NCBI GenBank assembly: GCA_023053685.1
Contig: JALIGW010000010.1
Coordinates: 6,730,096-6,794,095 of the forward strand
Origin: Diadophis punctatus similis
Taxonomy: Eukaryota > Chordata > Lepidosauria > Squamata > Dipsadidae
Direction: 5' to 3'
Length of the DNA: 64,000 bases
Shown here: positions 1-10,469 of the stretch, in pieces
Layout: each line of letters begins with the position of its first letter
Position numbering within the stretch: position 1 is the first letter of the stretch
The notes under the pieces: generated by a model
What the model was told of the DNA's origin: nothing
The model's input: the letters and a program-made list of their open reading frames with translations, nothing else
The model's database searches: none
Position numbers and translations under genes: made by a program

Positions 1-127
1 GGTCCTCATTTTACCTACCTCGGAAGAATGGAAGGTTGAGTCAACCTTGAGCCGGTGAGATTTGAACCGCTGACCTGTGGATCACAGTCTGCAGTACCCC
101 ATTCTAACCGCTGTGCCACCTCGGCTC
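1..127 (-). mobile_element. Sauria-type tRNA-derived SINE (partial)
   Basis: Read on the minus strand this gives a tRNA-like head with an A box (GTGGCACAGCGGTTAGA) and a B-box-like segment (GCGGTTCAAATC), followed by the body CTCAAGGTTGACTCAACC and the GAGGTAGGTAAAATGAGGACC-like segment typical of Sauria SINEs. The 3' end is cut by the window edge. This family is known from squamates and is one of the main taxonomic clues. Confidence 0.8.
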
Positions 128-533
128 TTCTATTATGGCTCTTCTATTATGGTTTTTGAAAAAGTGCAGTTCCTCATAAATGCCAAACTCATTTCTGCAT
201 GATGATCTATTAGTGATTACTTATAAATATAATTATTTATATTATTTTAGCTAATGACTTTTCCTCAAATGCCAGTAACTATAAGATTGAAAGAATTTTA
301 AAACTGCTTGAGAATATTGTAACTAGATAGAAGACTGACAATCAAATAAGCATGTCAGAGATTTTCTATTGTACATTAGTGCAACTAGTCTATAGTGCAG
401 CTAGTCTTTTTTTGAATGCCAGTATATATCCATGTGAGTCTGGACATATTAAAACTATAAAAAAAATCTTATTCTTGATTTTATAGATACTCACTTTCAC
501 AATAATTACAAGAGTGCCTGATCATACTCTTCA
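128..533. other. AT-rich intron, no feature seen
   Basis: About 400 bp of AT-rich sequence between the SINE and the first L1. No repeat family or reading frame is recognised. Its right edge is the 5' copy of the 13-bp L1 target duplication (534-546). Confidence 0.5.
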
Positions 534-1099
534 TTTTATGTCTTTTTAAAAAAAATTATATTTATTGAATTTTCCTTTAAAAACATAACAATTAAATACA
601 CACAACAACAAAAATAAACACAACAGAAAAAAACAAATACAAAAACTGTAGAGAACACTACAGTAAGCAAATATCATACGCAATCAACTACAAACATAAC
701 ACCGACTAATACAAACCATAACAGTGAAATCATGCTTCTTTAACAGCATATTAGCTATTAATATTAATCTTTATACACTTGATTATATTATATCTATATT
801 TATACATTATAAATCTTATCTTCTTATAAACTATGTCTATTGGAATGTCAACTTTTATTTACTCGCACTATATATGTATGTATAAGTATTTGTATATTCC
901 GTATTTTTCAGAGTATAAGACGCACCGGAGTATAAGATGCACCTTAGTTTTAGGGGAGGAAAACAAGGAAAAAAGGCCTCTGCCTCCCAGCAATTTGCCA
1001 AACAGCAAACAGCAAACAGTACAGATGATATACACTGTTTGCTGTGTATTTCTGTGCATGTATGCCTGACCCATAGAAATGGCAAAGAATTGGAGAAAT

Positions 1100-4000
1100 G
1101 TACATTTATGGCAGGAGGAGGAGCCACGGCAGGAGATGGCAGTCTAAAGCTTGCTCCGCAGGGGAATTGAAAGACCTTCGGCCGCCTGCCTGTTGGAGCC
1201 CACCCCTGGAGTTCCTGATACTTCGAGGTGGGATCGCAGTTTGCCAGGCATTTGGAGGCAGCGGCAATGACCGCTGCCCATTTTGGAGCGGGCGGAGCGC
1301 CGTGAGGGCCGGCTGTTTCTGAGGCCTGAAACGAATTTTTGATCGATCTGTGGAAGGCGTTGGGGCTATTTGCCCCGAATTCGAACCTAGGGGAACGTGA
1401 CACCAACCCGAAGAAGAAAACGGCGAGCTCGGACGGCGTGCTTGGTTATCGGCGGCTGGGAGACCTGCCGTTTCTTTTGCTGCTTTGTTTCCCTGTTCCT
1501 GTGGTTCCTGGCTGGGGAGACGTATGTGCTAGGCTCCGCTTGCCACCCCCCGCTAAGAAGAGCGGCAGTGAGGCGGTAAGCATTTTTGGAGCATATCTGG
1601 CCCAGGTCTGGATTGAGACTGACTGTTTCTGACCTACTGGGATTATTGTGAACTGCCCTACCCGGTGCTGTGGGAATGAGAGCAGGGTTTATTGATCCCT
1701 TATCCGCTCACTTCCGGGACTCCCGCCGCCATTGTTCCCGGACGGTACGGCACGCGGGAGATTAATTACCATTCCTGAGGGTCTAAAAGATCGTGGAAAG
1801 AACGTGAAAGAACTGGGGCAAGATCACGAGAGTTCTTCCCGTCACCACCTGGCCTCTTCCAGCTTCTGGACAGTGCAGGGGGGAGGCGCCTGACTTTGAT
1901 TGATCACACAGGTCTGTCTTTGAACTGCCCCCCCACTGTTATTTCCATTATTTCTGGGTCGCGTAAATGAACTTAGCGACCGCGCTGAAGATGTGGAACC
2001 CCCCCTTGAGTAGAAGTCAACTGCAGACCGTGGGGATAGGAACTTTAGCTCCCCAAAGACATCGGAGGAAGGGAGGCTCTTACTACCCCTGGACTATAGA
2101 TCACCCGAGGAAGGCTGAGCCGAAGCAAAGGACTTGTTCTTCTAGCACACCCTCATTTAGAGGAGTTCGCCTCCATTTTTAACAACAGCTATTTTAAAAA
2201 GTATTCTCCTCCTCTGATGTGTGGTATGGGTATGAGTGGGTAGGAGGATGAGTGGAATGGATGTTTATGTGTTGTATGTATTGAAGAAATGGAAGAGTCA
2301 GGGGCTGGACTTCCACCTCCACCCACTGAGTGTGTAAACAGAAGCGGGTGGTGGCGAAGCGCAAGTACCCTGACCAGTGAGAATGGTATGTATGGCCTGC
2401 AGGAAAGGAGGGGGACCAGTGGGGTGGGGGAGGGGGTCTCTGGTGGGGACGAGAGCCGGAACATCTCGGTCATAATGGGAAGAGGCAGATATGGCGGGAG
2501 CAGAGGGGTAGGCCGCTCTCGGGGAATAAGACCTTGCTGTCTACAAGTAATCCCTTGTTCCGGCCCCTCCGATCCAGTTCCATCTTGCTCAACCCGAGTA
2601 CCTGGCAACCAGGGTTTTCAGGGCCCTGGGCTCCGGATGCTGCTGCTTAACGCCAGGTCAATCATCAACAAAGCCCCCCTGATACGTGATTTAATCACAG
2701 AGGAGGGGGCAGACCTGGTTTGTATAACTGAGACCTGGCTGGGCCAGGAGGGGGGAGTAGCTCTCTCCGAGATATGCCCAGATGGATTCTCAGTGCAGCA
2801 TCATTCCAGACCCCAGGGAAGGTGGGTAGGAGTGGCAATAATAATGCACGGAAGTCTGCATCCTCGTAGGATCCCTGCCCCGGAGATTGTTGGGTGTGAG
2901 ACGCTCTTTCTGAAGTTGGACGTAGGGGTGCAGGTGGGCCTTTTCTTAACGTACCTGCCTCCCAGCTATGTAAGTAAGGCCCTGCCTGAGCTGCTCGAGG
3001 CAATAGCCGGCTTGGCACTTGAGTTCCCCAGGCTTATGGTGCTGGGGGACTTCAACTTGCCTTCTGCTGGCAAAATCTTTGGGGTAGCTCAGGAGTTCAT
3101 GGATTCCATGACAACCATGGACCTGACCCAAGTAATCCAGCGTCCAACTCATGAGGGTGGTCACACGCTCGACCTAGTCTTTCTTTCGGGGCAGTGGAGA
3201 GATGATCTGAAGAGAAGGGACATAGCCATCACCCCACTGTCGTGGTCAGATCATTTCCTACTGAGGTTGGATTTCGCAGCCCCACTCCTCCGCCGCAGGG
3301 AGGCGGGACCGACTAGGTGGTTCCGCCCCAGGCGCCTAATGGAGCTGGAAGGATTCCAGAGGGAGCTTGGGGAGATACCTGAAACCCTGGTACACAATTC
3401 AGCTGATTCCCTGGTGACTGCTTGGAACACCGCAGCATCAGGGGCTTTAGACCGAATTGCGCCTTTGCGATCTCTCCGCGGCAGTGGATCCCGGAAAGCT
3501 CCCTGGTTTACCGAGGAGCTCCGGGAGATGAAATGCCAGAAGAGACGTCTGGAGCGCCGCTGGAGGGCCAGCAAAACCGAATCTGATCGAATTTACATCA
3601 AGTCTTATTTAGTGGCGATAAGGGCGGCAAAACGATCTCATTTTTCCACTCTTATTGCATCCGCAGATTCTCGCCCAGCCGCCTTGTTTAGGGTGACTCG
3701 CTCCCTCCTTGCCAAAGGGGGGAGCGTGGAACACTTGCAAGGTAGAGCTGAGGAATTTGCAGAGTTTCTGTCGGATAAAGTCGCACAGATCCGGTCGAAC
3801 CTGGACTCCGGCTGGGCAGAGTCCATTGAGTTGACAGGGGCAAGTCTTAGTCCACCGTTGTGGGAGGAGTTTGCGCCTGTTTCTCCTGAAGATGTGGACA
3901 TAGCCATGGGGGCGATGGGTGCCTCCACCTGTTTATTGGACCCGTGCCCCTCCTGGTTGGTTTCGGCCAGCAGGGAGGTGGCACGCAGCTGGATCCAGGC

Positions 4001-5640
4001 GGTGGTCATCGCTTCTTTGAGGGAGGGATCCGTACTGCAGTCGTTAAAAACTGCGGTGGTGAGACCCCTCCTGAAGAAGCCTTCCCTGGACCCAGCTGAC
4101 TTGAAGAACTATCGTCCAGTCTCCAACTTACCTTTCTTAGGGAAAGTTGTGGAGAAGGTGGTGGCTACTCAGCTTCTGCGGTTATTGGAGGAAACAGATC
4201 ATCTAGATGCCTATCAGTCGGGTTTCAGGCGCGGCTACAGTACAGAAACTGCCTTGGTCGCGCTGATGGATGATCTCTGGTAAGCCCGGGATGGGGGGAA
4301 GTCCTCCATCCTGGTGCTACTTGACCTCTCAGCGGCTTTCGATACCATCGACCATGGTATCCTTCTGCATCGTCTCGGCGAGTTGGGAGTGGGAGGCACC
4401 GTCTTGCGGTGGTTCTCCTCTTATCTCGCCGATAGGATGCAGTCGGTGTTAACAGGAGGGCAGAGATCGTCCCCTAGGCCCCTTTCATGTGGGGTGCCTC
4501 AGGGTTCGGTTCTCTCGCCCATCCTGTTTAACATTTACATGAGACCGCTGGGGGAGATCATCCGTAGACACGGGGTGTGTTTCCATCAGTACGCTGATGA
4601 CACCCAGAGGTACATCACCACCCCGTCTCAATTCAGTGTGGCAGTTGATGTAATGTGCCGGTGTCTGGATGACGTTAGGATCTGGATGGGGAGGAACAGA
4701 CTCAGACTCAACCCCGACAAGACTGAGTGGCTTTGGATATTGCCTCCTAAGGACTATGACAACTGTCCCTCCTTGGTTCTTGAGGGAGCAAAATTAACTC
4801 CCTCAGATCAGGTCCGCAACTTGGGGGTCCTCCTAGACCCACAGCTAAAATTGGATCATCATCTTACTGCTGTGGCTAGGGGGGCCTTTGCACAGGTTCG
4901 CCTGGTGCACCAGTTGCGGCCATACTTGGAGAAGGAGGCTCTACTCACGGTCACTCATGCCCTTGTCACCTCCCGTCTGGACTACTGCAACGTGCTCTAC
5001 ATAGGGCTACCCTTGAAGAGTATCCGGAGACTTCAGTTGGTGCAAAATGCGGCTGCGCGTGCTGTGGTGGGTGTGCCAAGGTACACCCACATGACACCTA
5101 TACTCCGCCAGCTGCACTGGTTGCCCATTGGTCTCCAGGTGCAATTCAAGGTGTTGATTATCATCTTTAAAGCCCTTCATGGCTTAGGACCAGGCTATCT
5201 CCGGGACCGCATTCTGCCTCATACTTCCCTTCGACCGGTTAGGGCCCACAGAGTTGGCCTCCTCCAGGTCCCGTCAGCCAAGCAATGCCGGCTGGCGGGC
5301 CCTAGGGGGAGAGCCTTCTCTGTGGCCGGCCCCGTGCTCTGGAACCAACTTCCCCCAGAGACCTGAACCATCCCCACCCTGCTGGCCTTCCGAAAGGCCG
5401 TCAAGACATGGCTTTTCCTGCAGGCAGGGGGTTAGAGACGAATCCATCTGAGCTCTCCCCCGGGTATGTTTGGTTGATGGATGTTTTTAATATTGGAATT
5501 TTTAATTTTTGTATTCGATTTTAATTATGTTTATTGCTGGTTTCTTGTATTTTCTCTGCTGTACGCCGCCCTGAATCCCTCGGAAGTAGGGCGGCATATA
5601 AGAAAACCAAAATAAATTAATAAATAAATAAATATTAATC
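1100..5640 (+). mobile_element. L2-clade LINE, nearly complete
   Basis: A long LINE of the L2/CR1 superfamily. It has a GC-rich 5' region (about 1.1-2.28 kb), one long ORF with endonuclease and RT (2289-5366), and a short 3'UTR ending GGGCGGCATATAAG and a TAAATAAATAAAT tail at about 5640. Two 3' fragments of the same family lie at 47257-48041 and 52400-53515. The 5' boundary is approximate and no clear TSD was found, which is usual for this clade. Only one premature stop breaks the ORF, so the copy is young. Confidence 0.8.
2289..5366 (+). pseudogene. L2 ORF2: endonuclease-reverse transcriptase with one premature stop
   Basis: Encodes the enzyme that nicks target DNA and copies L2 RNA. The frame is open from 2289 to 5366 except for one TAA at 4281-4283, just before the RT core. 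The two halves (664 and 350 residues) are in the same frame. The apurinic-type endonuclease domain spans about residues 117-320, from LLLNARSIINK through ITETWL and LGDFN to WSDHFLLRLDF. RT begins near residue 586 (LKNYRPVSNLPFLGKVVEK), with LLDLSAAFDTIDH, GVPQGSVLSPILFNIY and the catalytic YADDTQ at 4590. The frame ends at TGA 5364-5366, and 22 more in-frame codons (including AFRKAVKTWLF) run to a TAG at 5433. There are no frameshifts over 3 kb. Confidence 0.85.
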
Positions 5641-6009
5641 CCAGAAAGTTTTCTTAAATGTAATCACACTAACTCCTCCCAATTATTTAAATAGATCTAC
5701 TCCAAACATGACTAAGTCAGGGTTCTCAGCTGCCTTTTTTAATACTAATACTTAATACTAATACTTAATACTAAAACAGGACATTTCAGATTATACTTTT
5801 ACAGATCTTTAAAATTGATGTGGCTTTCTGGAAGTATTCTCTGCTATTTAAAAGAAGATACAATAGCACTGGGCCTCTTCAGAGCAAGCATTTATTTTAA
5901 AAAGCTTCTTCATTTTGTTAAGTTGTCTAGAACAATAATAAAGCAGTCTTTAAAAAATAAGTCTAATAATTTGAACACTCTACAAACATTTAACAAAATA
6001 ACATATTAA
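5641..6009. other. AT-rich segment, unassigned
   Basis: Between the L2 tail and the tRNA-like SINE. It contains a small tandem repeat of TACTAATACTTAA near 5742-5775. It may be part of TIR family i copy A or older intron. No coding potential is seen. Confidence 0.4.
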
Positions 6010-6014
6010 CAGAA

Positions 6015-6105
6015 TCTGCCTCTACCTAGGATAGAACTCACAACCTCCTGATTGTGAGGCAAGAGCTCTAGCTCTGAGCCATAGCAGCTATAGCTTGCCT
6101 CTTTT
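6015..6105 (-). mobile_element. tRNA-derived SINE head
   Basis: On the minus strand this reads as a tRNA-like RNA polymerase III promoter. The A box is near GCTATGGCTCAGAGCTAGAG, then CTTGCCTCACAATCAGG, and the B box is GGTTGTGAGTTCTATCC. It differs from the Sauria-type head at 1-127. No clear tail or TSD was identified, and its length beyond the head is uncertain. Confidence 0.6.
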
Positions 6106-6924
6106 CAATTTCAGCAGTCTAATATTGCCAGCAGTTTATCTCCCAGCAATTTGTCACATTACAGCCACCATAGTTAGTTTCATTTTACCACGTGGCTTGC
6201 AAGCCTGTCAGCTGTAGGTCGGGAAGCAGTTTATCTCTTCTTGTGCTCTTCTTGTGCTTTGCCCTGTTTGCTGCAAAGAGGTAAATTGCTGGCAGGCAGA
6301 GGCCAAAGGGTGGGGGTGGCTGGGTGGGGCTGCATTCGGTGTATAAGACGCACCCAGGTTTTCACCCTCTTTTTGAGGGTAAAAAGGTGCGTCTTATACT
6401 CCGAAAAATACGGTATATATATATTCCATCTTTAATCCTACTGTTTACAAACATTACTTCGATCAGAAAGTGAGGTAAAGTATTATATCATGGTATATGA
6501 GATAAACTACAGTTTGTTATATCATTGCAAGAAGTTATACTATAATAGGTTTCTGTATTTTTTTTGTCCAAGCCAATTATACCATCTATCCCAGGTTTTA
6601 TAAAAATTTGTCTCTTCTTTGTCCTGAATTTCCATCGTTAACTTGCACATCTCTGCTGCTTCCAAAATTTTATTGACCACAGTTATTGTTGGTATTGAAT
6701 CCAATTTCCAAGTTTGTGCGTAAGTAATTCTAGCGGCTGTAGTAATGTGTAATATTAAATATCTATCTTCTTCATCAAATTTCCCCTAAATATGCCTAGT
6801 AAAAATAATTCTGGTTTTAATTCAAGACTTCGTGCTGTAATTTGTTCTATTATAATTTTAACCTTATTTCAAAATATTCTCACCTGAGGGCAAGTCCACC
6901 AAAGGTGGTAATATGTTCCATTTT

Positions 6925-7595
6925 CTATTTTACACTTCCAGCATTTAGGAGATAATTTAGTAAACATTTTTGCCAGTCGGGCCAGAGGAAGATGCCATCT
7001 ATAAAACCTTTTATTGCCAAAGTTAATTTGTAGTTCTGTTCCCAAATTTTGTCCAATTTGGAGAGATGTATATTATACCCAAAATTCTGGGCCCAAGCTA
7101 TCATTGACCCTTTAACAGTCTCTTCAAACAATTTATATTCTAACAGATAACTATATAGTTTTGATAATACTTTTTCATCAGTACCTAATAATATTTTATC
7201 TAGGCCGTTCATATTTTGGAAACCAAGTTGTTTATCTTTACTATATCTAGATTGGACCTGCAGATAGTGCCACCAATCTAGTTGTATACCGGACTCATTA
7301 AGATCTTGTTTTATTTTAATCATAATCATCCAATACTTGTTGGTAGGTTATTACTGTCTTATCACTTAATAGATTTGGGTAAATAACCGCTTCCACTGGG
7401 GAAGTCCATTTTGGGAGCTTTATATAATGTTGTTTTTGAATCTTGGTCCAGCTTTCTAAGAGAGGTCCTCTTATTTGATGGCGATGAAAATATGAATGTG
7501 TAGTATGTTTCCCATCTGCCAAGAATGCATGCCAACCCATCTGTAAGTCGTAGCCCTCTATTGTTAAAATTCATTTGTTTCTTAATAATATCCAA
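6925..7595 (-). pseudogene. L1 ORF2 C-terminal fragment (copy 1)
   Basis: Remains of the C-terminal third of L1 ORF2p, the endonuclease/reverse transcriptase that drives L1 retrotransposition. Minus-strand frames at 6925-7329 and 7316-7595 carry sequence such as WWHYLQVQSRY, KILLGTDEKVLSKLY and AWAQNFGYNIHLSKLDKIWEQ, conserved in the other L1 copies of the window (20155-20856, 30018-30604, 62680-63252). Frame changes near 7320-7360 break it. The CWKC zinc-knuckle region is degraded near 6900-6940. It has no endonuclease or RT core, so it is dead. Confidence 0.8.
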
Positions 7596-7769
7596 TCTTT
7601 AATCCAAATTAGGTTGGCAGCTTGTTGATACACCTCCCAATCAGGTAATCCAAATCTGCCTCTTCTTCTACTATCCTGTAGGAGTTTTGTTTTAATTCTT
7701 GCTTTTTTCTTTGACCAGATGAATTTATGTATAATTCTATTTAACGTTACAAAAATTTTTATGTCTTTT

Positions 7770-8690
7770 AACTTCTTTCAGAATGTGATATTAATGTACA
7801 ATTTTATGTTACTATAGCTCACATTGCTGTGTTGCTAAAGGTTGCAAAGCAACTTGTAAAATTTGTCAAAAAGTGACTACTATTAACAGTTAAATATACC
7901 AAACAAAATCTACATTTATATCATTGTACTAGGTATTGTTGTCTATTACACTTAAATTTTTAATTACCTTGTTTAGCAGACTATTAATTATAATATATTA
8001 GCAGAATTTTTAAAATGTTTTGCTAATTTCATTCAGTCTTTCTACATAGCATACAATTATATTTATTAGATTTTCTTATGTCATAATTGCCTTGTATATT
8101 TTTAATAGTAATAGTAATCATAATTATTTTGGTACTTCTTCCTAGATTTAACTTCTAGAAAATTTTAAGTTCAGTGCTAGAAATTTAAATCCTTTTAGTT
8201 ACCATGCTCATGCTCTTCATATATTTGGGAGAATTAATAATCTTATAATTTTAAATTACCTTATCCCAGACAGACATAAAATAAATATGAATTTATTTAT
8301 ATGTTTTATTTTATTTTACTGTTCTTCAAGAATTTCAGTGCAACTATATAGTTCTTTTTGCTTTTATATTAGCTTCATGCCAACTTTACGAGAAAGATTA
8401 AGCTAAGAGATGGCAAATGATAAAAGCTCACCAGTCTACTTCATTGATTGATTAAAAGTTTGAATCTGTATTTTGACATTCTATTCAAGTTTTGTAATTT
8501 TTAAATTTATGGGCTTTACTGTGAATGTTTTAAGCTTTTAAAAAAATATCCGTTGATAATCCTTGATTTGATTAACCCATTTACATGTGGAATATCTTTC
8601 AGCTGCAAATGCTATTATGTTTTTATAAAAATCATTTAACACATATGTGCTTGAAGTATATATCATGCAATAAAATATAACAACTACATA
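7770..8690. other. AT-rich intron, no feature seen
   Basis: About 0.9 kb of strongly AT-rich DNA with no recognisable repeat, gene or RNA. It is bounded on the left by the L1 TSD and on the right by an abrupt rise in GC content. Confidence 0.5.
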
Positions 8691-9740
8691 CAACTTACCT
8701 GCTTCGTTCTCCAAACCTGAACTTGGCTGAAATTCTGTGGATTCGGCCCAAGACACATCGTTTCTGAGTGAGTGGAGGAATGAGGAAGACCCCCAGGGAA
8801 CAACGAGGCGAATAAAAAACGCCTGTTTCAAGGATTGGGGGTCTCTGAAGCTCTGAAACTCCGAAGCTCCGAAATGGAAGCACCATCACTACTACGATGG
8901 CAGCTTCACTGCCATGAGACTGCAAACAACCACAAACAACAAGGAAACGGGGAATTGCAGCAGTTCCGGATGACACTCGCTCACTAAGAATTAACATCCC
9001 GAGGAATTTATCATCTTGAGGACGAGTGAGGATGAGTGAATACTCTTCAACTTCATCCTGGTATGTCCTGCGACTTACGTGATGGTGCCCCATAGTTTGA
9101 CTCCCGGTCATTTGAAAACACCATTTTTCCTAACCGCCATTATTATTATTGTTATCAGCCCCCCCCCCCCCACGACGGCAGGCCCTGCCACAGTCTTCCC
9201 CCCGGGCTTCTACAACTTGGGACATAAACAACCTCCCCTGCCCCGGGTGTGGCTTTGTTTTTCTCCACTATTTATCATCTTTTCTGAGCGTCGCCGCCAT
9301 TACGAGACCTTTTTCAGCCGATATGGCCTTGGCCCTCCATACAGCTTTTCCTGCTGATCTGGCTATGTCAGCTATTACCGTCTTTGTGGCTGCTATTGTA
9401 GTGATGATAAACAGCAGGAAGAAACAGACTAACAGGGCCAGTATTTCTGGCTTGAATCAGATGCTGTTATTAGACTTTACTGTGGAAAGAAACAGATTGA
9501 CTTTGACTGCAGGGTATGGGCCCTTTGGTATCAGCGCCATTTTCTTGCTGGGGGCTCTATTATCTACATTTACATCAATGACTCCCCCGAGACTGGTCGT
9601 TGTACCGTGGAGAACTATGGGACCAAAGTCATTGTGATGGTGGAGAATGACGGATATATGTTTTTCCTGTATATCCCTGCACTGACTGTTGTTTACTCTA
9701 CAATCCACTCTGAACAATAGCTAAAATATAAGCATGGTGT
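8691..9740. other. GC-rich unclassified segment, possibly the 5' part of Gypsy copy 1
   Basis: Base composition changes sharply near 8695. The stretch has open frames on both strands, for example 9149-9637 (+, 162 codons) and 8695-9111 (-, 138 codons). A third + frame stays open from about 9497 to the TAG before 9720 and reads QIDFDCRVWALWYQRHF...YIYINDSPETGRC. I do not recognise any of these products. The segment ends where Gypsy gag-like sequence begins, so it may be that element's leader or LTR, or an unrelated insertion. Confidence 0.35.
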
Positions 9741-9840
9741 GCCCAAATCAAAGCCGAAGCAGAGCCAGGAGAGGCGCCAATTCAGATGGTGACCTATCAC
9801 GGCTTCATCCACTAGCCCTCCCACCGCTCCAGTTGGGGTC

Positions 9841-10312
9841 CCCATGAAATGCTTCCAATGTGGCCATCAGGGTCATCAAGCAGCCAAATGCCTAGCACCT
9901 GCCCCTGGCCAAAGAGCAACCTGCCAGCCTTGATGACACCGAAGAAACTGCAGTGGAAGAATTGAGAGAAGTCAAATTTAGCACGCCAGGCTGTTGAGGT
10001 CCCCTCCACCTCAAGTGAGGGAGAGAGAACTCTGACCAGAGGGGACCAGCAACCTGCCCCCTATGACAGCGAGAACAAAGGTGAAAGTGACCTGATGGTA
10101 AGTGAAGCCATCCGCCCCTTTGCCATCCCTGCAAGAATCGTGGTGCCAAAGTCAGGAGTCCAGGGAGAGGTGGATGCCCTAATAGACTCAGGCTGCACCC
10201 AATGCCCAATTAGTCTGCCAACGATGCTAAGGTTGGGGATCCGAGTGAAGAAACTGCTCCAAGCCATGAGGTTTGAGCAGGTCAATGGATCACTAATAGG
10301 AGTGTCCCCCGC
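9841..10312 (+). pseudogene. Gypsy gag zinc knuckle and protease fragment
   Basis: A nucleocapsid-type CCHC zinc knuckle is encoded at 9850-9891 as CFQCGHQGHQAAKC, an exact C-x2-C-x4-H-x4-C spacing. About 300 bp later, in the frame 10095-10442, lies a retropepsin active-site motif ALIDSGCT (Asp codon 10185). The two are not in one open frame, so gag-pol is broken. The protease is cut by the CR1 insertion at about 10313 and resumes around 12180. Gag packages the RNA and the protease matures the polyprotein. Confidence 0.75.
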
Positions 10313-10313
10313 G

Positions 10314-10411
<98 letters not shown>
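10313..10411. repeat. (ATA)n(ACA)n microsatellite at CR1 3' end
   Basis: About 20 AAT units followed by about 13 AAC units, directly joined to the CR1 3' terminus that starts near 10412. The same arrangement occurs at 33149-33206, so the microsatellite is the CR1 tail (GTT then ATT in CR1 orientation) that has expanded. Confidence 0.9.
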
Positions 10412-10412
<1 letters not shown>

Positions 10413-10469
10413 GAGGTGGAAGGGACCTTGGAGGTCTTCTAGTCCAACCCCCTGCTTACGCAGGAAACC

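Larger units (their letters stand above)
899..6413. mobile_element. TIR DNA element, family i (CCGTATTTTTC...), copy A, containing an L2
   Basis: The left terminus CCGTATTTTTCAGAGTATAA at 899 and the right terminus ending ACTCCGAAAAATACGG at 6413 are inverted copies of each other and match the ends of the elements at 37060-37387 and 53970-54402. The right side is followed by TA; the left has TT, so the TA duplication is imperfect here. A sense L2 LINE (about 1.1-5.6 kb) and a tRNA-derived SINE occupy most of the interior. That both ends belong to one element is inferred from the L1 halves joining on either side. Confidence 0.6.
534..7769 (-). mobile_element. L1 LINE copy 1, antisense, 5'-truncated, interrupted
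   Basis: The L1 3' end (poly-A seen as T/A-rich sequence from about 547) and the 5'-truncated end in ORF2 (about 7756) are bounded by a perfect 13-bp duplication, TTTTATGTCTTTT, at 534-546 and 7757-7769. Between the two L1 parts (547-898 and 6414-7756) sits a TIR element carrying an L2. The 13-bp TSD next to an A-rich tail fits target-primed reverse transcription. The original L1 insert would be about 1.7 kb. Confidence 0.75.

Noticed and set aside
1..127. Possible tRNA gene
   Set aside because: It has A and B boxes but continues into the SINE body and lacks a cloverleaf with a CCA-acceptor stem.
6015..6105. Possible tRNA gene on the minus strand
   Set aside because: The A and B boxes are present, but the acceptor stem cannot be paired. 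It is better explained as a SINE head.
10313..10411. CRISPR-like regular repeats
   Set aside because: A simple trinucleotide microsatellite at a CR1 tail in a vertebrate genome. There are no spacers.
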